A stretch of 64,000 bases of DNA from Armigeres subalbatus. Taxonomy: Eukaryota; Arthropoda; Insecta; Diptera; Culicidae. The DNA lies in contig NC_085141.1 in the NCBI RefSeq assembly GCF_024139115.2, forward strand, positions 374,262,995-374,326,994, given 5' to 3'. Of this stretch, positions 57,701-64,000 are shown piece after piece. The position numbers and the translations under genes are program-made. Numbering within the stretch: the first letter of the stretch is position 1; each line of letters begins with the position of its first letter. The notes under the pieces were generated by a model that worked only from the letters and a program-made list of their open reading frames with translations, searched no databases and was not told the origin of the DNA.

Positions 57701-60700
57701 GAGAGTCGTCGCTTGCTGCTGTTCGTGCACATGCCGTCCTATTCATTCGCACATTCAAATTCGGGAAGGACTAGCAACTTGATTGTGTGTTGGATGTCAG
57801 CTATTTGAGTGTAGTTGAAATGACTTTTTCTGTCCCTGCACAAAAGGCAAAAAACTTCCGTTTGGTACCTACCGTACCTATAATCACGCGTAGAAAACTT
57901 TTCGCTCTTCCGACTACAATGACGGCAAAATGCAAACTGAGTATTCCTTTTAGCTATGTAGGTTTTCTTTTAACCTTCGCTTGATGGGGAAGCGTCATTA
58001 ACATTATACAGAAAAAATAAATTTCCCCATACTAATTTGCATGCAAACTTGAAACGGCTTGTGCTAAATCAGTTTTAATCCAAATGAGCCTTCATTTTAA
58101 GAGGACGCTCAGAACATAATACAGAATCAGGTGAGCGCTGTGGAGCAAAATCAATTTTTTGAACCACCCTAGTGTACATACTTATATGCACTTCGAGAAT
58201 TTTCAAAACATTATAAGTCCATATCGGGTGGTCAACGCCCAGAAAAAAGAGAATAATTAACTATTAATTATTAAGTTTTATCGAACTGAATAAATAGGGT
58301 CACGGTCACGGCAGGTATTTTCGTCTGTTAGTCATAGTCTCGAAAACCAATTAGAAAGACGCTTTTTTGTAAAACTTATACGTACCAAATCGTAAACTCA
58401 GGAGAAACGTTCCACTATAGTGGAGTTCTAGCAAATGTACGTTGCTTTCGTTGGTTTTAGCCCCTACGACGGAGGACGGAAATACCTGCCGTGTCCCTAA
58501 GTGGAAATAGTCACACAAAAGTAGCATTGATTAAATTTTAATTTATAAATTAAAAGAGTTTTCATGCAAATCTATATCTATATCTTATCTATATTTTTTT
58601 TTACATACATAAAAATGAATTTATGTCTGTCTGAACCTTATAGACTCGGAAACTTCTGAACCGATCGGCGTGAAAATTTGTATACAGAAGTTTTTGGGGC
58701 CGGGGAGGGTTCTTAAGATGGTTTGAGGCCTCTTCCTATTTTGGAAAATGGTGCTTCCATACAAATGATACACCAATTTCTTCATAACTCGATAACTATT
58801 CAGGGTATAAATTGATTTCAGGCGAAACGAAGTTCATCGGGTCTGCTAGTAATTTATAAATACCTACCTACATTGGAAAACAAAAGTAGAAATTCTAATA
58901 ATATATAACATTACTATATTTTTTAAATTAAGTAATTTTGATTGACCATCATTTTGCTTTTGCATTCTTCTAAAAGAAGGTCTGCTTCCGCCTAAGATAT
59001 TCGTTAAAATCTCGGCTGTAACAATTCTATATTCATAAATAATGAGATTCTTAGAGTTCATAACATTTTAGGTATTTCAGAAAAGTCAGATTTAATTGAA
59101 TGGAATCTAAACTCTGAAAGTTCTGAAAATTATAAAAAGATAAATAATTATTGGAGAAACTTGACTTCATTCAAAACAACGAAGAAATTTTCTATATATT
59201 CCATAGATATTAAAAAAAATGATAAACGTAGTTGAAAATTGAATTTTTGTAACAAAAAATTAATGCCATCATAAGTTTTATTAATTGTCCATGTCCATAA
59301 TAACAGATAATTTTTAACTTCCGGAGCATCACAAGTCCATGAGAAAAGCTAAACATAATCATTTGTTACTCAGAGTACGATAATGAAAAGATTTTATCCA
59401 AATTGGGATCCTCTGAGATGAATATTATGCATTAACCACTTTTACGGAAGTTCTTGAGGACCTCCGGTGGCCGGTCAAGTTCATGAGAATTGGCCATATC
59501 AATCATTCGTTATTCAGAGTCGGATGAATTTTATGAACTGGATGCCTCAAATCTTCTGAAGGACCTCCACTGCCGTTATACGCATAACTGTCCCATGTAT
59601 ATAGGGATTCCCAGCAAACATGGGACAAATATGCGTATAACGGCAGTCCAGTGGGCACTCAGGTTCATCAAAATAAGTTTAATGATGTTTCGGATTGTCG
59701 AATAACCAGGAGATTTGAAAAGCCACGGAAATAGGCACTGATAACATTTTATAGGGTTTTTTTTACAGAACGTTGTAAGCATTTCCAGAACTCGAAACGC
59801 AAGATGTTACGACAAAATTTGTCCTTAGAAGCTTTGTTTCTTTAAAACCGATCTCTGGAAACCAGCATGGCTAAACTGCATCCGCGGAAACGACACCTTC
59901 ACTTTGATTACAAATGATTGAAATTGATTCAATGAGTTTTTGGAAGCGAAATGTAGTTGCGGTAATTTAGACTTGCTAATGCAGTGTGTTTCTGTTTTTG
60001 CTGTAGCATTTCGAGCAATACACTTAATTAGACGATTTTCTGTGAATCATATTCTACCGATGCTGGTCACAAAAAATCTGTCTGAAATTCGAAAAGTTTG
60101 GCATTGTAAATGGTTTCTCTTTTTGGTGTAAAAATGTCTGGCGGTGGTAGATATGTATGGCATAATGGCAACCCTGGGCACGTATGTAAGAGGTTGTAGT
60201 CCAACGGTTGTACAAAATAAAGTGGCATGTCGGATGGCTAATACCTGGAAAATAGACAATAATTAGCTTTAAATGAGAAATAAAAAACCGAACGCTTGTG
60301 CTTTCGACGTCAATATTGATGCATGCTTAAGGAATAAAAGCCTTATTACAGTTTAAGACGACAATTCTAATTTTCAATAGTTGAACGTGGTGTGGAGTGT
60401 GGTGTTTAAAAAACCCGAGGTGGAACAGGAAGCGCCAATTTTTTTTATTCTTGAAAATTTGTTCAGTCACAACATAGCACGAGTTAATTAAAAAAAAATT
60501 GTTTTCTCAAGGGACAACACCCTCACACAGGTTGCCGAGTGTAAACTTTGCCTTCGCTTCGGCATAGTAGATGAAATGTACAAACCAACGGAAACTATTG
60601 GCGGAAAAGAAACGCTACATAAATTGGCGCAAAAATATTTTAATCAACCGGATCAGAAAAACCAATCCAAAGCCGTGAAAGGATACTTTTGTGAGGGCTG

Positions 60701-61455
60701 CGTCGTTCATATCGATATGGTGCATTGCTTCTGGTTGAGGAACCATCTTGCCTGGAAAACTTACAGAAAGGTCCGCGAATTGATGACATCGGAAAATGTG
60801 ACTTTTCGTAGCACCGGTACCAGATTGAAAAGAAACCGGACTGCTCTGGTAGTGCTCGATTCACCACCTCCTGCAAAAAGTCCCTTGGAAGAGACCAACG
60901 GTGTTGATGAAAATGATGTAATCAAAATCGATGATGACTCAAATGAGGCGAGCACCGATGTGGACCAACTGGAAGTTACCATCGTCAAGGAAGAAACGCA
61001 ACTGACTGAATCATACTTATGGGAATCGATTCCGACGCTGCCACCGGCCGAAGAAATTTCCGTAAAGTGTTTCATATGCGATGGACTGTTCGAAAACCGT
61101 CAGATTCTGACCGATCATATTGCCGAAAGCCACAACAGATGCAGGCGGGTTTGTAACATTTGTAATGATGAGTTTCGCTCGGCACTCAGCTACAACGATC
61201 ACATGTACACTCATAATATGTTCCAATGCAATCACTGTCCGCTGCAGTTCCACCATCGAAGGGACGTGGTATTCCACGAGATAACACAACACATAGGGGA
61301 AAGGGTGCTGAAAGCGTGCGATATCTGCGGGAAGCTGTTCCGGTGTCGCGATGTGTTGAATGCGCATAGGGTATGTTATTGGCATAACTATGGTTCGTAG
61401 GGTAAAATTCTAACAACTTTTTTCTTTTTTCCAGAATGAACATTTTCAGACGTAA
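51728..61455 (+). CDS. Gene E: THAP-ZAD-C2H2 protein with an 8.5-kb intron
   Basis: A 388-aa model: exon 1 (51728-52014) is a THAP-type module (Cys4/Cys9, Cys51/His54) with an Asp/Glu-rich insertion, ending Glu-Pro-Arg-Leu-Phe-Phe-Arg at a phase-2 GTAAGT donor. Exon 2 (60512-61370) completes the Arg codon and gives a ZAD (Cys106, Cys109, then Cys-Glu-Gly-Cys), an acidic linker, and four fingers. The fourth is completed by a tiny third exon (61435-61455) that supplies the last His and then Phe-Gln-Thr-stop. Frames agree at both junctions. The exon 1-exon 2 link is inferred from phase and from the identical junction in genes A, B and D. The intron is filled by SINEs, foldbacks and a decayed gene. 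Few fingers compared with gene A; the gene may be shortened at its 3' end. Probable nuclear regulator. Confidence 0.75.
52254..52681. repeat. 428-bp foldback next to a SINE
   Basis: Arms of well over 100 nt: ATCAAGGATGTTAACGATCA at the left pairs with TGATCGTTAACATCCTTGAT at the right, and ACATTCCAGAAGCTGAATTT with its complement further in; the centre holds ACTCCGTTA words. It abuts the tRNA-like SINE at 52682. Confidence 0.75.
52682..52850 (+). mobile_element. tRNA-headed SINE, copy 1
   Basis: Head TGTGTAGGGGTTATCACGCC (A-box-like) and GAGGGTTCGAGTCCCTCC (B box), then a common tail ACGTGGATTCTTTTTCGCAA ... TGTGCATATGCACAGCCAAG ATATTTAACAAA. The acceptor strands pair poorly here, so it is not a tRNA gene. 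Confidence 0.65.
53120..53640 (+). mobile_element. Second tRNA-headed SINE, split by a MITE
   Basis: TCCTTCGTAGCTTAGTAGGG AAAGCACC (A-box side) ends near 53179. The B-box-like side TCGTGGGATCAAAGCCCACC resumes near 53478, followed by ACCGAAGGGGCGGTTACCCTCC and a tail with CATATGCATAATCGAG. The 53180-53472 MITE lies between the halves. Related to the fragment at 38485-38560. Confidence 0.5.
53180..53472. mobile_element. MITE rich in TTTACCGA / TCGGTAAA words
   Basis: Ends CACACTTAAATT / AATTTTAAGTGTG. Inside, CGGTAA, TTACCGAAAT and GCCGAGAT recur about a dozen times on both strands. Inserted in a SINE head. Confidence 0.65.
53695..53835 (-). pseudogene. Coding fragment related to the 56.4-57.3 kb pseudogene
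   Basis: Minus strand reads Lys-Thr-Asn-Gln-Leu-Trp-Tyr-Glu-Arg-Lys followed by a Lys/Glu-rich helix, much like Lys-Thr-Asp-Gln-Gln-Trp-Tyr-Glu-Lys-Lys near 56440-56470. Either a duplicated piece or a leftover exon. Function unknown. Confidence 0.3.
53842..55116. repeat. Palindromic SINE complex
   Basis: Two inverted arms of about 530 nt (roughly 53885-54424 and 54545-55110) around a 120-nt centre. Both arms contain, in mirror order, the tRNA-headed SINE, a unique segment with GGTCACGTTTGCGG and GATCGCACTCCATGCC, and ATTCGGCAACTCGGCCGTAC. That last word occurs a third time at 53850. SINE copies: 53885-54030 (minus), 54426-54550 (plus, 5'-truncated), 54955-55115 (plus). Short open frames here are repeats, not genes. 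Confidence 0.75.
54955..55025 (+). ncRNA. tRNA-like SINE head able to fold as a cloverleaf
   Basis: GTCTTG pairs with CAAGAC (acceptor), the D-arm contains GTGTAGGGGTTATCAC, the anticodon stem CCTAT/GTAGG encloses the loop CTAGAGA, and the T-arm is AGGGTTCGAGTCCCT. The loop would give AGA (Ser), yet the long variable arm of tRNA-Ser is missing. It is followed by the SINE tail seen in other copies, so I read it as a SINE promoter rather than a working tRNA gene. Confidence 0.45.
55117..56382. other. Intronic non-coding stretch of gene E
   Basis: No supportable gene. 55140-55490 is GC-richer and reads like a fragment of an old retroelement in reverse; frames are broken. 55500-56100 is AT-rich. 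Confidence 0.3.
56383..57266 (-). pseudogene. Decayed nucleic-acid-binding protein (CCHC-type, gag-like or ZCCHC3-like)
   Basis: Minus strand, three successive frames. 57266-56970: Trp-Ala-Glu-Ile-Ala-Val-Phe-Val-Lys-Pro ... Val-Lys-Phe, an RRM-like strand pattern. About 56950-56810: Phe-Asp-Leu-Pro-Pro-Glu-Leu-Pro-Asp-Glu ... Tyr-Gly, a second RRM-like unit. 56815-56383: Pro-Pro-Ser-Leu, a degenerate Cys/His knuckle (Cys-Phe-Glu-Tyr ... Cys-Pro), then a Glu-rich tail. The layout resembles proteins with tandem RRM-like folds and zinc knuckles. Frame breaks near 56960 and 56820 and a stop near 56700 make it a relic. Confidence 0.4.
58295..58499. mobile_element. MITE, TAGGGTnACGGCAGGTATT family (copy 2)
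   Basis: 205 bp, TAGGGTCACGGTCACGGCAG GTATT at the left and AATACCTGCCGTGTCCCTA at the right. Same ends as the element in the P-like gene intron at 8602-8820, with a different interior. Confidence 0.65.
58572..58849 (+). mobile_element. Candidate short Helitron-like element
   Basis: Starts TCTATAT, has AAAAATGAATTTATGTCTGT and GAACCGATCGGCGTGAAAAT near its beginning, and ends CGAAACGAAGTTCATCGGGT CTGCTAG followed by T. CTAG|T at the end and a TC start without terminal inverted repeats fit Helitrons, and I recall similar ends in insects. No Rep/helicase inside: non-autonomous if real. Confidence 0.5.
58850..60511. other. Distal part of the gene E intron
   Basis: Apart from the hairpin at 59570-59646, AT-rich non-coding sequence with no element ends recognised. 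Acceptor TTCTCAAG at 60504-60511 leads into the ZAD exon. Confidence 0.45.
59570..59646. repeat. 77-nt near-perfect hairpin
   Basis: CTGCCGTTATACGCATA pairs with TATGCGTATAACGGCAG, and TGTCCCATGT with ACATGGGACA, around a loop of about 19 nt. It lies in the gene E intron. Could be a minimal MITE; a hairpin small-RNA precursor is an alternative. Confidence 0.6.
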
Positions 61456-62492
61456 CACATATATGCTGAGCGTGAGTATTTGGTTACTTAAAAATAATCG
61501 GCCTTAATTTTAAAAAATCTGAATTAAATTGTAAATCATTAAAACTCGTATTATGGCTTCTGATGACCAAAGACCATATGTAATTGGGGCGGCTTATTTT
61601 TCGAATGTTTCAAAAACCTGAATTTCGTGTGCTTAATCGCTTTTTTTTATGAAAAACAAATTAGACTCAGAGTTTGAGTGATTCAGTTTTTTGAACATCA
61701 AGTTTAAACTTTCATTAAAATAATCATATCTATGGCAATTTTTAGCCGATTTACAATCTATTGTAATTGTTTTCCATCTCCAGACAGTTTATAATAAAAA
61801 ATGCTGATGAAGCATCTCGCCCATCTTTATTATGAAAGTCTAAACTTGATGTTCGAAAAATCCCCTTATGAGCCTTTGCGCGACCTCTAAACTTTAATAT
61901 TTTAACCCCTTCCCTTTTTTTTCCATAAAAAAACATTTAGGCACACGAATTTCACCGCACCCTAGTAATAAGTTCTTTTGAAAACATGCGAAGTCGTGTC
62001 GATAAAATAACTTGCACTAGACTTGGGCACGAAAATTGTCGTTCCTCATAGCATAGCGCATCAGGTGAGTAATGACTCGAACATGATTTAGAGTATCGTT
62101 GTCTGACAGTTGATAAATAAATGCAACTTCACATCGTTAAAACTGATTTAATGCAATTAGCATTTAGAATGCCCTTTTATAATTGATATATGTGCACTAT
62201 TGTAATGCTTGGTGTTACTTGAGTACTCCGATAACCGAGTTTCGATGCCCTTGAGCCATTCAGCTCCCACCTTATTTCTAGAGCCATTTAGCTCCCGCGT
62301 CATTCGCGATCGCGAACGACTCGGATAGTCCCCGACGGCAGATATAACCTACTCCAACGAGAAGCTCCTCTAAAGCGGAAGCTCCCCCGAAACCGGCCGC
62401 TCGCCACTTTCTGCGGCTACGCGGTCGTTGCAAGCTGACGACGTTGGTAGCTGTCACTGGCGTTCCCATTCATTATCGACGTATCTCGGATT
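61456..62492. other. Downstream of gene E
   Basis: AT-rich to about 62230, then GC-richer. A short direct repeat GAGCCATTCAGCTCCC / GAGCCATTTAGCTCCC occurs at about 62253 and 62280. No gene supported. Confidence 0.4.
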
Positions 62493-62680
62493 CTTATTCA
62501 AAAGGACATATGTGAGTTTATAAACAAAGATTTGTCCAATCTGATGACACTCCGACGTAAAACAACACCACCAACTGGTAGCCGAAGGCTTCCCATTCCT
62601 GTCTGTGGGAATGCTATCAGATTGGATAAATCGACGTTTGAATCTTTGTCTAAAAAATCACATATGTCCTTTTGAATAAG
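62493..62680. mobile_element. MITE with CTTATTCAAAAGGACATATGTGA ends
   Basis: 188 bp; the left end CTTATTCAAAAGGACATATG and the right end CATATGTCCTTTTGAATAAG are exact complements. Inner GATTTGTCCAATCTGAT / ATCAGATTGGATAAATC also pair. Confidence 0.75.
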
Positions 62681-62789
62681 TACTCGATATATATTTTTCG
62701 TGGCGGAGTGCTGATGATCCGCTATCCGCAATCCAACTTCGATGTAGAATGTCGGCTATCCTGGACGTCGCTCTTGCGACCGAGCATTC

Positions 62790-63680
62790 CGAGCCTCTTG
62801 AAAGGAGGCTTCCGAACCTCTTGAAAGGAGGCTTCCGAGCCTCTAGAAAGGAGGCTTCCGAGCCTCTTGAAAGGAGGCTTCCGAGCCTCTTGAAAGAAGG
62901 CTTCCGAGCCTCTTGAAAGGAGGCTTCCGAGCCTCTTGAAAGGAGGCTACCGAGCCGCTTGAAAGGAGGCTTCCGAGCCTCTTGAAAGGAGGCTTCCGAG
63001 CCTCTTGAAAGGAGGCTTCCGAGCCCCCTTGAAAGGAGGCTTCCGAGCCCCCTTGAAAGGAGGCTTCCGAGCCCCCTTGAAAGGAGGCTTCCGAGCCCCC
63101 TTGAAAGGAGGCTTCCGAGCCTCTTGAAAGGAGGCTTCCGAGCCTCTTGAAAGGAGGCTTCCGAGCCTCTTGAAAGGAGGCTTCCGAGCCTCTTGAAAGG
63201 AGGCTTCCGAGCCTCTTGAAAGGAGGCTTCTGAGCCTCTTGAAAGGAGGCTTCCGAGCCTCTTGAAAGAAGGCTTCCGAGTTCCTTGAAAGGAGGCTACC
63301 GAGCCTCTTGAAAGGAGGCTACCGAGCCTCTTGAAAGGAGGCTTCCGAGCCTCTTGAAAGGAGGCTTCCGAGCCTCTTGAAAGGAGGCTTTCGAGCCTTT
63401 TGAAAGGAGGCTTCCGAGTCTTTTGAAAGGAGGCTTCCAAGCCTCTTGAAAGGAGGCTTCTGAGCATCTCAGCATATCGAAAGAATTCCAAGCATCCTGA
63501 AAAGAGGCTTCCAAGCCTCTTGAAAGGAGGCTTCCGAGCCCCTGGAAAGGAGGCTTCCCATCCTCTGGAAAGAAGGGTTTTGAGCTTCTTAAAAGGAGAC
63601 TTCCGAGCCTCTTAAAAGGGGGTTTCTGAGCCTCTTGAAAGAAGCCTGTCGAGCCTCTTGAAAAGAGGTTTGCGAGCCTA
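62790..63680. repeat. 23-bp hairpin minisatellite
   Basis: About 38 tandem copies of a 23-nt unit, consensus GCCTCTTGAAAGGAGGCTTCCGA. Each unit holds the stem GCCTC-TTGAAAG-GAGGC, so either strand can form serial hairpins. A run of units near 63020-63120 has GAGCCCCCTTG (two extra C) and edges are degenerate. A long open frame on the minus strand simply follows the repeat. Confidence 0.85.
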
Positions 63681-64000
63681 TTTTAATGAAGGAACTGACA
63701 TTTTCGGCCTTCGTGTTTCTCAAAAATAGGCTTCTAAACCTTTAGATTCAAGATGTGTTTCCAAAGCTTATTATTACCATATTATTCAACAGTCTGTCTC
63801 GTTCAGGTAGATAACATTGATTTTTTTTAATTCATTCAACCTTTTTTCTTTGATCATTTGCCCAATACACTGTGCCATCCCTTCATACACTATACTGGTT
63901 TGGCGTGGGCAGAATTCAGAAGTCTTTGATTTACAAATCGCCATGCACATGATGTACAATATAGAGCTTTGGAATGAAAATTATCAAAACTTTATCAATG
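63681..64000. other. Window end, nothing recognised
   Basis: AT-rich, no gene, repeat or element end supported. Confidence 0.4.

Noticed and set aside
62658..63491. 277-codon minus-strand frame of Glu-Ala-Ser-Phe-Gln-like repeats
   Set aside because: Pure translation of the 23-bp minisatellite; it follows the repeat and breaks with it.
62790..63680. CRISPR array
   Set aside because: Units are directly tandem without spacers, in a eukaryotic genome.

Overview
This looks like nuclear DNA from a mosquito or a close dipteran relative. That is an inference from content: AT-rich, intron-containing genes with short GT..AG introns, several ZAD zinc-finger genes (an arthropod-expanded class), and a dense, nested load of non-LTR retrotransposons with APE-type endonucleases, a Ty3/gypsy-like LTR element, P-like and hAT-like DNA elements, tRNA-headed SINEs and many MITEs. 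There is no bacterial gene organisation.

Layout. 1-0.63 kb: 3' exons of a THAP gene. 1.5-7.4 kb (minus): a decayed two-ORF gene or element with SAM, C2H2 and transposase-like segments. 7.8-14.1 kb (plus): a P-element-like (THAP9-type) transposase whose large last intron is filled by foldback elements. 14.2-18.4 kb: MITEs and small decayed coding fragments. 18.5-21.1 kb: an AGCTAA-type satellite with a strongly C+G-rich core. 22.2-61.5 kb: the most gene-like part, with four genes sharing one plan: a THAP-type C2CH exon ending in a conserved Glu-Pro-Thr/Arg motif, then a phase-2 intron, then a ZAD exon, then a variable C-terminal module. They are gene A (22.2-24.7 kb, plus; two THAP + ZAD + 11 fingers), gene B (39.0-25.0 kb, minus; THAP + ZAD + DUF4806-like, with a 12 kb intron holding LINEs), gene D (50.9-47.6 kb, minus; THAP + THAP + ZAD + Psq HTH + pogo-type DDE) and gene E (51.7-61.5 kb, plus; THAP + ZAD + four fingers, 8.5 kb intron). 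Gene C (39.6-40.8 kb, plus) is a MADF-BESS regulator lying head-to-head with gene B.

Between these genes lie a LOA/I-like LINE (26.9-31.6 kb), two LINEs without RNase H (32.5-34.9 kb minus; 35.0-37.5 kb plus), a triple-nested MITE (37.8-38.4 kb), an R1-like LINE fragment split by a Ty3/gypsy-like element (41.5-47.6 kb), a hAT-like MITE that duplicated the start codon of gene D (50.9-51.4 kb), a palindromic SINE complex (53.8-55.1 kb), a possible Helitron end (58.6-58.8 kb), and a 23-bp hairpin minisatellite (62.8-63.7 kb).

The host genes are all predicted nuclear, DNA-binding transcription regulators. Their shared exon junction suggests a family in which one THAP-ZAD front end has been joined to different effector tails. 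Spliced models were built by hand from frame continuity and splice consensus; no transcript or database search was available.
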